A stretch of 37,249 nt of DNA from EsbW-18 sp033811555 (GTDB taxonomy: Bacteria > Patescibacteriota > Minisyncoccia > Phycocordibacterales > EsbW-18). Shown piece after piece: positions 1 to 7,202 of this stretch. Under the pieces are notes generated by a model, which did not search any database, had not been told where the DNA came from, and was given only the letters and a program-made list of their open reading frames with translations. The position numbers were made by a program, and so were the translations under genes. Within the stretch, counting starts at the first letter, position 1; each line of letters begins with the position of its first letter. The stretch is taken from the NCBI GenBank assembly GCA_033811555.1, contig JAPXOG010000005.1:1-37249 (forward strand), read 5' to 3'.

Positions 1-111
1 CGGCTGATGCTTCCGCTTCGAACCCGCGCGGGGGTTGTCGCCTCTCCCGCTGTTTTGTTTAAGTCCTTGGTCTTGGTTTTTGATTTTTCTTTGATTTTTG
101 ACTTTGGTTTT

Positions 112-128
112 GGGAGGCAACGCCTCCC
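112..128. repeat. GC-rich hairpin upstream of gatB
   Basis: A 7-bp perfect stem (GGGAGGC / GCCTCCC) closes on the loop AAC in an otherwise T-rich leader (positions 50-111 are mostly T and G). No T-tract follows, so it is not a convincing terminator of a plus-strand transcript. An 8-bp palindrome, TCTCGAGA, follows at 144-151. The remainder of 1-160 has no coding signal that I trust; the open frame running into gatB is fortuitous. Confidence 0.5.
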
Positions 129-167
129 GACATCGAGGCGTTGTCTCGAGACGGTGCTGGTTTGGTG

Positions 168-173
168 TATAAT
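168..173 (+). promoter_or_regulatory. -10 box of gatB promoter
   Basis: Perfect TATAAT ends 7 nt before the gatB ATG at 181, so transcription would start at or next to the start codon (leaderless mRNA). The best -35 candidate, TTGTCT at 141-146, is 21 bp away and therefore weak. The same spacing recurs at many genes in this window. Confidence 0.7.
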
Positions 174-180
174 CGTGCGT

Positions 181-1608
181 ATGACCGACTACATACCAAC
201 AATAGGACTTGAAATTCACGCGGAACTCAAAACGAGGTCCAAGATGTTTTGTGGTAGTGCAAATGACCCAGATGAAAAACGTCCGAACTGGAACGTGTGT
301 CCTGTATGTATGGGTTATCCAGGAACTCTTCCGGTTATTAATCGTGAGGCAGTAAAGCAGGTGCTTAAGGTTGGTATTGCATTAGGCGGTACGATTGCAA
401 ACTATACTGAATTTGATCGCAAGAACTATTTTTATCCAGATATTCCGAAAGGATACCAAATAAGTCAATATGCGTACCCTCTTGTAAAAGGAGGTTCTTT
501 AAATGGCATATCAATAACTCGCGTGCATCTTGAAGAAGATACTGCGCGTTCGCAACATGCGGGAGATTTTTCATTGGTAGATTTTAATCGCGCTGGAGTT
601 CCATTGATGGAGCTTGTTACAGAACCAGTTATTAGGAGCGCTAAAGAAGCGGGCGATTTTGCACGAGAGTTGCAGTTATTGTTACGCACTTTGGAAGTAT
701 CTGATGCAGATATGGAAAAAGGGAATATGCGACTTGAGGCGAATATTTCTGTTTCAAAAGATCCGAAAAAGTTTGGAGTTAAAACTGAGGTAAAAAATAT
801 CAACTCGTTTTCATATGCAGAAAAAGCGATTGAATATGAAATAAAAAGACATATAGAAATTCTTGAATCGGGCGGAGAAGTAGAGCAGGAAACACGAGGG
901 TGGGATAGCGTTAACAACAAAACATTTTCACAACGTAAAAAGGAGTCATCTCATGACTATCGTTATTTTCCAGAACCAGATTTGCCAAAACTTGTAATTT
1001 CAGAGATTCCTGAATTTTCAATAGAAGAGCTAAAAAAAGAAATGCCTGAATTGCCGTGGGAGAGGCGAGAGAGGTATCTTTCTATGGGGTTGAAGGAAGA
1101 AGATGCAAAAATGTTTGTTGCTGATTTTAAATATGGAAAATTTTTTGATGCTGTAGTTGAGGAGCTCGGAGGTTTTGGGAATTTAACATCTACCGGCAAG
1201 TTAAATCTTCTGCAAATTGCGACAAACTATATAGTGGTCGATTTGGCGGGTCTATTGAAAGGAGAAAATGTAAGTTTAAACCCAAAACATTTTGTTTCCC
1301 TCATCATAATGATTTCAAACGGCGTTCTCTCTTCTCGAGGGGCGAAAGATACACTTGCGATTATGGTTTCTCACGGAGGAGATCCGAAAGAAATTGCGGA
1401 ACGCGAGGGATTGTTACAGCAAAGTGATGAGAGCGCACTTAAAGTGATCGTTGATCAAGTAATAGAACAGAATGAAAACGTGGTTGCCGAATATAAAGCA
1501 GGCAAAGAAGCATCACTTCAATTTTTGGTTGGGCAAGGAATGAAGATTTCAAAAGGTTCAGCAAACCCAGGACTTTTAGCAAAACTCCTAAAGGAGAAAC
1601 TTTTATAA
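181..1608 (+). CDS. gatB: Aspartyl/glutamyl-tRNA(Asn/Gln) amidotransferase subunit B
   Basis: GatB is the kinase/tRNA-binding subunit of the GatCAB complex, which converts Glu-tRNA(Gln) and Asp-tRNA(Asn) to the amidated forms in the cytoplasm. The 475-residue product has the family's usual length. It begins with the conserved GLEIHAELKTRSKMFC stretch, followed by the Cys pair in NVCPVCMGYPG, the DRKNYFYPDIPKGYQISQ block, and a C-terminal YqeY-like helical tail ending in a Lys-rich segment. The frame is open upstream to the window edge, but the ATG at 181 is chosen because family homology starts there and TATAAT lies 7 nt before it. gatA and gatC are not in the window. A hairpin follows the stop codon. 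Confidence 0.97.
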   Translation: MTDYIPTIGLEIHAELKTRSKMFCGSANDPDEKRPNWNVCPVCMGYPGTLPVINREAVKQVLKVGIALGGTIANYTEFDRKNYFYPDIPKGYQISQYAYPLVKGGSLNGISITRVHLEEDTARSQHAGDFSLVDFNRAGVPLMELVTEPVIRSAKEAGDFARELQLLLRTLEVSDADMEKGNMRLEANISVSKDPKKFGVKTEVKNINSFSYAEKAIEYEIKRHIEILESGGEVEQETRGWDSVNNKTFSQRKKESSHDYRYFPEPDLPKLVISEIPEFSIEELKKEMPELPWERRERYLSMGLKEEDAKMFVADFKYGKFFDAVVEELGGFGNLTSTGKLNLLQIATNYIVVDLAGLLKGENVSLNPKHFVSLIIMISNGVLSSRGAKDTLAIMVSHGGDPKEIAEREGLLQQSDESALKVIVDQVIEQNENVVAEYKAGKEASLQFLVGQGMKISKGSANPGLLAKLLKEKLL

Positions 1609-1617
1609 AAATTGTTA

Positions 1618-1640
1618 CGCCCCGGCGGTGAACCGGGGCG
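1618..1640 (-). terminator. GC-rich hairpin between gatB and the small minus-strand gene
   Basis: An 8-bp perfect stem (CGCCCCGG / CCGGGGCG) encloses a 7-nt loop. On the minus strand it is followed by a T-rich run (TAACAATTTTTAT), so it fits best as terminator of the minus-strand gene at 1659-1910. It may also stop gatB transcripts from the other side. Confidence 0.6.
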
Positions 1641-1658
1641 ACGGTGTTAGGAGAGGAG

Positions 1659-1910
1659 TTAAACGACCGAACGACGCTCGATCGCCCAGTAGACGAGACC
1701 GCGGAACAAGTCCCAACTAAGGTGTCCCAAGACGGTGTCGGGACTCGGAACTATACCGCTTTCCTTTTTAAGACCGTTCTCTATGAGGATGGCATCGAGG
1801 ATGGCGTCGACTTCCAGGTAGAACTCTTCCAGAAGTCCTTCCTTTGACTCCAACCAAGATTCATTTTCTACCAACCTCACAAATTTCTGTACATCTGCCA
1901 ATGTTTCCAT
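1659..1910 (-). CDS. Small conserved-looking hypothetical protein (83 aa)
   Basis: I do not recognise the family. The product is acidic in its first half and probably mostly helical (METLADVQKFVRLVENES at the start), without TM segment or Cys motif. The start at 1910 is chosen over an upstream ATG at 2006 because AAGGAG lies 7 nt before it, one of the few clear Shine-Dalgarno sites in the window, and because a consensus promoter (1941-1970) sits just upstream. A hairpin with a T-rich flank follows the stop. Promoter, SD, ORF and terminator together make a self-contained gene unit between gatB and gap, on the opposite strand. The 3' half is more GC-rich than its neighbours, which may point to a separate origin. 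A plus-strand ORF at 1644-1847 overlaps it but has none of these signals. Confidence 0.65.
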   Translation of the reverse strand: METLADVQKFVRLVENESWLESKEGLLEEFYLEVDAILDAILIENGLKKESGIVPSPDTVLGHLSWDLFRGLVYWAIERRSVV

Positions 1911-1940
1911 TTGGCTTCTCCTTTTAGTTGGTCCACCGCA

Positions 1941-1970
1941 ACTATACGATATTTGTATATGTTTTGTCAA
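1941..1970 (-). promoter_or_regulatory. Consensus sigma70 promoter of the small minus-strand gene
   Basis: Read on the minus strand: TTGACA (1970-1965), 18-bp spacer, TATAGT (1946-1941). The expected start leaves a leader of about 25 nt carrying the AAGGAG site. This is one of the best promoters in the window. Confidence 0.75.
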
Positions 1971-2008
1971 CTCATTTGCAATATGATTTATAAGACCCAT
2001 GAACATGT

Positions 2009-2014
2009 TATAAT
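2009..2014 (+). promoter_or_regulatory. -10 box of gap promoter
   Basis: TATAAT about 50 nt before the gap ATG; the only -35 candidate at suitable spacing is a weak TTTATA (1987-1992, 16-bp spacer). Unlike most genes here, gap would have an untranslated leader of about 45 nt. The leader is A/T-rich and has no SD next to the ATG. Confidence 0.55.
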
Positions 2015-2065
2015 TTTTAAGTGGAGTTTTTATCTTTTACTACTTATTAATATTTAATAAATTCT

Positions 2066-3085
2066 ATGACTCGTATTGCAATTAACGGTTTCGGACGCAT
2101 CGGAAGGGCGTTTTTTAAACTGGCGCTTAAATATCCAGATATAGACATTGTCGCTATAAATGATTTGGGAGATGTTCAAAATCTCGCATATCTATTGTCA
2201 TTTGATTCTGCTTATGGGCGCTCTAGTTTAGATGTAGAGGCGCGAGATAATATTTTGTCGGTAGAAGGAAAAGACATAGCATTTTTTCAAGAGAAAAACG
2301 CAAAAGATCTTCCGTGGAAAAAATTAGATGTTGATATAGTTGTAGAAAGTACTGGCCATTACACTAAGTATGAAGATGCGAAACAACACCTTGATGCGGG
2401 AGCAAAACGTGTTGTTATTACAGCGCCTGCGAAAGGTGACTCTGTACCTGGTATTGAAGTTGGTACAGTTTTATTGGGTATAAACGAAGACAAACTGAAA
2501 ACTTGTGATATCACATCAAATGCTTCTTGTACGACAAATGCTGCTTCACCTGTAATTCAAGTAATACATGAAACTCTTGGGGTTGAGAAGGCAGTGCTTA
2601 ACACTGTACATGGATACACTCAGTCTCAGAGTTTGCAAGATGCGCCGAATGCGCGTGGGTGGCGTGAGGGGCGCTCTGCAGCGGCAAATATAGTACCGAC
2701 AACGACAGGTGCTGCGATTGCGGTTGCAAAAGTAATTACTGATTTGGAAGGAAAGTTTGATGGTATCGCAATCCGCGTTCCCGTTATTGTAGGTTCAATA
2801 GCAGACATAACAATGGTGGTGGGACGAGATACTACAGAAGAAGAGGTAAATGATATTTTGAATAGAGCCGCAAGTGAAGATCGTTGGAAGGGTATTTTTA
2901 AAGTGAGTGATGCCGAATTGGTATCATCTGATATTGTTGGTGAACCTTATGGGGCAATAGTGGATAGTAAGATGACGCGTGTAGTTGGTGGAAATTTGGT
3001 AAAAGTATTATCTTGGTATGACAATGAGATGGGGTACGCATCTACGCTGATACACCATGTTCGTAAAATGTCTTCTAGTTTGTAG
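2066..3085 (+). CDS. gap: Glyceraldehyde-3-phosphate dehydrogenase
   Basis: Cytoplasmic glycolytic enzyme oxidising glyceraldehyde 3-phosphate to 1,3-bisphosphoglycerate with NAD(P)+. The 339-residue protein has the expected length. The Rossmann motif INGFGRIGR is at residues 6-14 and Asp33 at the end of the second strand suggests NAD preference. The catalytic motif SNASCTTN gives Cys155, with partner His182 in VHGYTQ. The C-terminal SWYDNEMGY signature is present. rpiB begins 1 nt after its stop, so gap, rpiB and the rpe-like gene are probably one operon read from the 2009-2014 promoter. Confidence 0.98.
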   Translation: MTRIAINGFGRIGRAFFKLALKYPDIDIVAINDLGDVQNLAYLLSFDSAYGRSSLDVEARDNILSVEGKDIAFFQEKNAKDLPWKKLDVDIVVESTGHYTKYEDAKQHLDAGAKRVVITAPAKGDSVPGIEVGTVLLGINEDKLKTCDITSNASCTTNAASPVIQVIHETLGVEKAVLNTVHGYTQSQSLQDAPNARGWREGRSAAANIVPTTTGAAIAVAKVITDLEGKFDGIAIRVPVIVGSIADITMVVGRDTTEEEVNDILNRAASEDRWKGIFKVSDAELVSSDIVGEPYGAIVDSKMTRVVGGNLVKVLSWYDNEMGYASTLIHHVRKMSSSL

Positions 3086-3086
3086 T

Positions 3087-3527
3087 ATGAAAATTGCACT
3101 TGGAGCAGATCACGCTGGATATGAGCTTAAAGAAAAGCTAAAAGAATTTTTAAGTTCACAAGGATATGAGATAGAGGATTTTGGTGCTTATGCACTTGAC
3201 CCAAACGACGATTATACAGACTTTGTATTTCCTGTAGCACATGCAGTTGCTCATGGGGAAGTAGGTATGGGAGTAGTGTTTGGAAAGTCAGGGCAAGGTG
3301 AAGCAATAGCTGCAAACCGAGTACTCGGTGTACGTGCTGCACTATACGCAGGAGGAAACGAAGATATTATTCGTCTTTCACGCGAGCATAATGATGCTAA
3401 TGTTTTGTCTCTTGGAGCTGATTATGTAAATGAATCATCTATGAAAGATATAGTGACATTGTGGCTTTCAACTCCATTTTCTGGTGATGAACGACATATT
3501 CGACGTATTAAAAAACTAGACTCATGA
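3087..3527 (+). CDS. rpiB: Ribose-5-phosphate isomerase B, Glu-base subtype
   Basis: Interconverts ribose 5-phosphate and ribulose 5-phosphate in the non-oxidative pentose phosphate pathway. The 146-residue RpiB/LacAB-fold protein starts with ALGADHAGYELK (Asp8, His9). The active-site loop reads FGKSGQGEAIAAN (65-77): the Cys used by E. coli RpiB is replaced by Phe65, and Glu72 sits where Mycobacterium-type RpiB places its catalytic Glu. His101 in SREHNDAN is conserved. A longer in-frame start at 3057 lies inside gap and is rejected; the ATG at 3087 directly follows the gap stop. The 3' end overlaps the next gene by 4 nt (ATGA), indicating translational coupling. Confidence 0.95.
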   Translation: MKIALGADHAGYELKEKLKEFLSSQGYEIEDFGAYALDPNDDYTDFVFPVAHAVAHGEVGMGVVFGKSGQGEAIAANRVLGVRAALYAGGNEDIIRLSREHNDANVLSLGADYVNESSMKDIVTLWLSTPFSGDERHIRRIKKLDS

Positions 3528-4189
3528 TAGATATTGTTCCAGCTGTTCTACCTAAATCATACGGCGAGCTTTCCGCGAAAGTTGGTCTCGTTCGCGATTT
3601 AGTTAAGCGAGTGCAGATAGATGTTACCAATGGTACATATGCTTCTTCCACAACATGGCCGTATGGTAGAGGAGATTATTTAGAAGAAACTTTGGATGAA
3701 TATGGAGGATTACCGTTTTGGGACGAAATGGATTATGAGGTTGATTTGCTTATTGCAGAACCTGAAAAAGAAATTGATAGATGGATTCAGGCGGGTGTCG
3801 CTGGAGCGATAGTTCATGTAGAAACTACTGAGGAAATTCAAGTTATCATTAAAAAACTTCAAGAGGTGCATGCTGAAGTTGGTTTAGGTATTAAGCCGAG
3901 TACTTCAAATGACGAGTTGTATCGGTACATTGATTTAGTAGATTTTGTGCAGTGTATGGGTAACGATCAGATTGGATATCATGGAGTATCGCTAGATGAG
4001 AGTGTGTATGAAAAAATCAACCATATACGAGCGCGTTATCCAGATTTGCCAATAGCAGTTGATATTGGTGTAAACATTGAAACAGCACCGAAACTTATAG
4101 AAGCTGGGGCAACTAAACTTGTGTCCGGTTCAGCAATATTTGCAAGCGAAAATATAAATGAAGCGATTAGGGATTTTAAGGAACTATAA
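3524..4189 (+). CDS. Divergent ribulose-phosphate 3-epimerase-like TIM-barrel protein
   Basis: A 221-residue Rpe-type barrel, positioned to interconvert ribulose 5-phosphate and xylulose 5-phosphate between RpiB and transketolase. Family features are an N-terminal IVPAVLP strand, a phosphate-binding end (KLVSGSAIFA, 198-207) and the strand IAVDIGV carrying Asp180. However, two metal-binding His of classical Rpe appear replaced: the first motif is QIDV (Gln31, Asp33) and the HLM position reads VDLL (Asp74). The usual PGFGGQ loop is replaced by NDQIGYHG. The operon context strongly favours an epimerase role, but metal use or substrate may differ. It overlaps rpiB by 4 nt and is followed by a 115-nt gap before the next promoter. 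Confidence 0.75.
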   Translation: MIDIVPAVLPKSYGELSAKVGLVRDLVKRVQIDVTNGTYASSTTWPYGRGDYLEETLDEYGGLPFWDEMDYEVDLLIAEPEKEIDRWIQAGVAGAIVHVETTEEIQVIIKKLQEVHAEVGLGIKPSTSNDELYRYIDLVDFVQCMGNDQIGYHGVSLDESVYEKINHIRARYPDLPIAVDIGVNIETAPKLIEAGATKLVSGSAIFASENINEAIRDFKEL

Positions 4190-4260
4190 TTTAAATTCTT
4201 ATTTGGATGATCAGGTTTTTTACTAAGATTCAGAAGTGTCATTTATTTGTAAATAAAACA

Positions 4261-4297
4261 CTTTGTATATTTCACAAAGATTTAATCTTGTTACAAT
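4261..4297 (+). promoter_or_regulatory. -10 box of transketolase promoter with adjacent inverted repeats
   Basis: TACAAT (4292-4297) ends 7 nt before the ATG at 4305. Two small inverted repeats lie just upstream: CTTTGT/ACAAAG (4261-4266 / 4274-4279) and AAGAT/ATCTT around 4277-4289. They cover where a -35 element would be and could be an operator, but they are short and A/T-rich. The rest of the 4190-4304 gap shows nothing else. Confidence 0.5.
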
Positions 4298-4304
4298 AAA
4301 GAGC

Positions 4305-5168
4305 ATGGGACATCTTTTTGATAATCAGGTTCGTGCACTTGAACTTACAGCTATAAACATCCGCATGTCGGTTGTAGATATGCTAGAAGATGCAGGAAGC
4401 GGACATACTGCAGGGGCGCTTGGTATGGCAGATATTTTTTCCGCACTTTATTTTCATATTTTAAAACACGATCCGAAAAAACCAGATTGGGAAGAACGTG
4501 ATCGCCTAATTCTTTCAAACGGACATATTGTACCGGTGAGGTATGCAGCAATGGCACACGCAGGATACTTTCCAATATCAGAACTAAAAACTCTTAGGAA
4601 ATTTGGCTCACGCCTGCAAGGACATCCTGAACGTGATCGTTTGCCTGGCCTGGAAACTACATCTGGTCCTCTGGGCTCAGGTCTTTCACAGGCGGCAGGG
4701 TATGCGTATGCAACGCGTATGGATGGAAAGAAGTTTCGAATATACTGTGTGCTTTCTGATGGAGAACTACAGGCAGGAAATGCTTGGGAGGGCGCAATGT
4801 TTGCTGGAAATAATGCTCTCTCCAATCTTACAGCGATAGTTGATCGTAACAATATACAAATTAGCGGTACGACTGAGGAAGTGATGCCGTTGGAACCTCT
4901 AGTAGACAAATGGAGTGCGTTTAAATGGAATGTTATTGAAGTAGACGGACATAATATTACGTCATTTATTGATGCAATAGATGAGGCAAGAGCAATTTCA
5001 GAGAAACCGACCGTTGTGATAGCACATACGATTCCTGGAAAAGGAATAAAAGAGATCGAGCATGATTTTCGTTGGCACGGCAAACCTCCTTCAAAAGATG
5101 AAGAGAAAAAATTTTTGAAGGAATTGCGAACACTTAGAGGAACTATAGAAGCAAGTGATAATGATTAA
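4305..5168 (+). CDS. Transketolase, N-terminal subunit
   Basis: The thiamine-diphosphate pyrophosphate-binding half of a split transketolase, which moves two-carbon units between ketoses and aldoses. The 287-residue protein contains GSGHT (31-35), SNGHIVP (71-77), GPLGSGLSQAAGYA and the ThDP motif SDGELQAGN (151-159), in which the first Gly of the usual GDG is Ser. The ATG at 4305 is preferred over an in-frame start at 4263 because TACAAT lies 7 nt upstream and homology begins shortly after. The C-terminal partner starts at 5161, overlapping by 8 nt, so both halves are translated together and should form one enzyme. Confidence 0.95.
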   Translation: MGHLFDNQVRALELTAINIRMSVVDMLEDAGSGHTAGALGMADIFSALYFHILKHDPKKPDWEERDRLILSNGHIVPVRYAAMAHAGYFPISELKTLRKFGSRLQGHPERDRLPGLETTSGPLGSGLSQAAGYAYATRMDGKKFRIYCVLSDGELQAGNAWEGAMFAGNNALSNLTAIVDRNNIQISGTTEEVMPLEPLVDKWSAFKWNVIEVDGHNITSFIDAIDEARAISEKPTVVIAHTIPGKGIKEIEHDFRWHGKPPSKDEEKKFLKELRTLRGTIEASDND

Positions 5169-6150
5169 ACAGGAACAAAAATTAATACAGGAAGTATTGA
5201 ATGAGAGCATTGAGAAAATTCCGACACGTGATGGGTTTGGACGTGGATTAGTAGAAGCGGGGAAGAACGATTCTAGAGTTGTAGTTGTGTGTGCAGATTT
5301 GGAAGAATCTACTCGTGCTGAGTGGTTCCATAAGGAGTTTCCTGATAGGTTTATTGAAGTTGGAGTAGCTGAGCAAAATCTTGCAACTATTGCATCAGGA
5401 ATGGCAAATTATGGCAAAATTCCGTTTATAACAAGTTATGCGACATTTTCTCCGGGACGTAACTATGAGCAGATACGTACGACTATTGCGCTTAACGATG
5501 TTCCGGTAAAAATCGTCGGAAGTCATGCGGGTGTTTCTGTAGGACCTGATGGTTCAACTCATCAAGCACTTGAAGACATAGGTATGATGCGTATGTTACC
5601 TAATATGATGGTGATTGTGCCAGCCGACGCTGAGGAATCGAGAAAAGCTACAGTTGCAATTGCGCAAACAAATAGTCCTGTATACATACGTATAGGACGC
5701 GCTCCATCGCCACTATTTACTACGCAAGAAACACCTTTTGAGATAGGGCGTGCCGAGATCTTATGGGAATCAGATAGGCCGCAGGTAGCTCTTATAGCTT
5801 GTGGAGTCTTAGTACACAATGCTCTTGTTGCTGCGAAAAAATTACAAGACAACGGCGTGGGCTCTATCGTTTTAAACAATCACACAATAAAACCAATGGA
5901 TAAAAAAACGATTTTAGATGTAGCACGACGTTGTGGTTCGGTAGTTACAATAGAAGAACATCAAATGGCAGGTGGCATGGGATCAGCCGTAGCTGAGGTT
6001 CTTGTTCAACAATACCCAGTACCGCATGAATTTATTGGAATACATAATCTATTTGGACAATCAGGAACGCCAGAAGAGCTATTTGAGCACTATAATCTGA
6101 GCGTAGACTCTATTGTTTTGGCAGCACAGAAAGCGGTTTCAAGGAAATAA
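5161..6150 (+). CDS. Transketolase, C-terminal subunit
   Basis: The pyrimidine-binding and C-terminal half of the split transketolase (329 aa). The Glu that activates ThDP is Glu71 in VGVAEQN. The phosphate-binding loop SHAGVSVGPDGSTHQALEDI and the C-terminal domain with EEHQMAGGMGSAVAEVL follow in order. The ATG at 5161 is preferred to a GTG at 5155; either way it overlaps the N-terminal subunit gene. 1-deoxy-D-xylulose-5-phosphate synthase is a related alternative, but the split arrangement and pentose-phosphate neighbours favour transketolase. Its stop lies 6 nt from the convergent PfkB-family gene. Confidence 0.95.
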   Translation: MIKQEQKLIQEVLNESIEKIPTRDGFGRGLVEAGKNDSRVVVVCADLEESTRAEWFHKEFPDRFIEVGVAEQNLATIASGMANYGKIPFITSYATFSPGRNYEQIRTTIALNDVPVKIVGSHAGVSVGPDGSTHQALEDIGMMRMLPNMMVIVPADAEESRKATVAIAQTNSPVYIRIGRAPSPLFTTQETPFEIGRAEILWESDRPQVALIACGVLVHNALVAAKKLQDNGVGSIVLNNHTIKPMDKKTILDVARRCGSVVTIEEHQMAGGMGSAVAEVLVQQYPVPHEFIGIHNLFGQSGTPEELFEHYNLSVDSIVLAAQKAVSRK

Positions 6151-6156
6151 AACTAC

Positions 6157-7164
6157 TTAAGAGAGTTTTTTTACCTCATATCCTGCTGGAGCTTCGGACA
6201 GATATTTTTCAATCATGTCGCGTTTGAGGAGCCCTTTTTGAGCTCCAATGTGTTGCACTACTGACATAGAATTGATAGGACCCCATAAAAGAGCTTCAGA
6301 GAGTGGCTTTTCAAGTGCAAGAGCAGCAACAACTGTTGAAGAAAATGCGTCTCCTGCTCCAGTTCGATCAACCGGAGGTTTTGGATCCGGATACATTGTT
6401 ACTGAGAATATTTCATTATTGAGAGAATCATAAGCTAAAGATCCTTTCGGGCCGTCGGTGACCACAACTACTTTAGGTCCAAGAGAAGATATATCTTGCG
6501 CAAGTTTTTTTACATCATCAATTTCTGAAGTTTCCAAGATGCGACCCGCCTCTTCGCGATTGCAGAAAAAAATGTGCGTTCGCTTGTAGAGATCAGCGAG
6601 TTCTTTTACGCCAAGTTGAATTTGTAATGTGCCGGGCTGAAATGCAAGTTTAACTGAAGGATGTGTCTCCAGATATTTTGCTATTTCATGATGATAAGGA
6701 ATTGAGGATTCTGATAGAGATGATAGGTAAATCCATTTAGGGTTCCCAATATTAGGAAGTGTGTATGGGTAAGGTTGGTGTTTGATTAGAATAGTACGTT
6801 CTGCCCCGAATTGTAGGACGAAGTGATAGTTTGAGGGCATGTCCTTATGTACTTGTACGAACGATGTTGAAATACCATTTGAAATAAGGGTTTCTAATAT
6901 TTTTTTTCCGAGCTCATCTCCACCAATATTAGTTACTAGTGCAGTAGAAAGACCCAATCGTGTAGCTGAAACAGCTGCGTTAGCGGAATTACCGACTGCG
7001 TGGACGGTAGAGATGTTTTTGTACGTGACTTTGTCGCCGAATCTAAAACAAATTTCTTCGTATCCTTTGTCTTCAGGATCGGGGTCTGTATCAATGCGCA
7101 CATCATCTAACTCAATAAATTCGTCGGTGACAGTATCTCCAATTGCAATAAAATCGTATTCCAT
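6157..7164 (-). CDS. PfkB-family carbohydrate kinase
   Basis: A ribokinase-fold sugar or nucleoside kinase of 335 residues, the only minus-strand gene of the carbon block. It has the N-terminal GNSANAAVSATRLG substrate/Gly-rich region and the C-terminal anion-hole motif DRTGAGDAF (266-274) with catalytic Asp272. The substrate cannot be read from sequence; fructose 6-phosphate is plausible because no other phosphofructokinase is visible here and aldolase is the divergent neighbour, but ribokinase or adenosine-kinase activity is possible. A longer start at 7176 is rejected: its ATG lies inside the -10 box TATGAT, which is placed 7 nt before the ATG at 7164. It converges on transketolase with a 6-nt gap and no visible terminator. 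Confidence 0.9.
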   Translation of the reverse strand: MEYDFIAIGDTVTDEFIELDDVRIDTDPDPEDKGYEEICFRFGDKVTYKNISTVHAVGNSANAAVSATRLGLSTALVTNIGGDELGKKILETLISNGISTSFVQVHKDMPSNYHFVLQFGAERTILIKHQPYPYTLPNIGNPKWIYLSSLSESSIPYHHEIAKYLETHPSVKLAFQPGTLQIQLGVKELADLYKRTHIFFCNREEAGRILETSEIDDVKKLAQDISSLGPKVVVVTDGPKGSLAYDSLNNEIFSVTMYPDPKPPVDRTGAGDAFSSTVVAALALEKPLSEALLWGPINSMSVVQHIGAQKGLLKRDMIEKYLSEAPAGYEVKKLS

Positions 7165-7171
7165 ACGTACT

Positions 7172-7196
7172 ATCATAGCACAGTCCGTGATAGAAT
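7172..7196. promoter_or_regulatory. Back-to-back divergent extended -10 promoters (PfkB kinase / aldolase)
   Basis: The minus strand carries TGCTATGAT (7180-7172), 7 nt before the PfkB ATG. The plus strand carries TGATAGAAT (7188-7196), 6 nt before the aldolase ATG. Both have the TGn extension of extended -10 promoters. Only 38 bp separate the two start codons, so each polymerase would cover the other promoter. Confidence 0.65.
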
Positions 7197-7202
7197 GGTG
7201 TT

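Noticed and set aside
7..180. In-frame N-terminal extension of gatB
   Set aside because: The added residues are low-complexity and unlike GatB; a perfect TATAAT lies 7 nt before the ATG at 181.
1644..1847. Plus-strand ORF opposite the small minus-strand gene
   Set aside because: It has no promoter or SD and is antisense to an ORF with promoter, SD and terminator.
4454..5083. 209-codon minus-strand ORF inside transketolase N
   Set aside because: Antisense shadow of a clearly conserved enzyme gene; no initiation signals.
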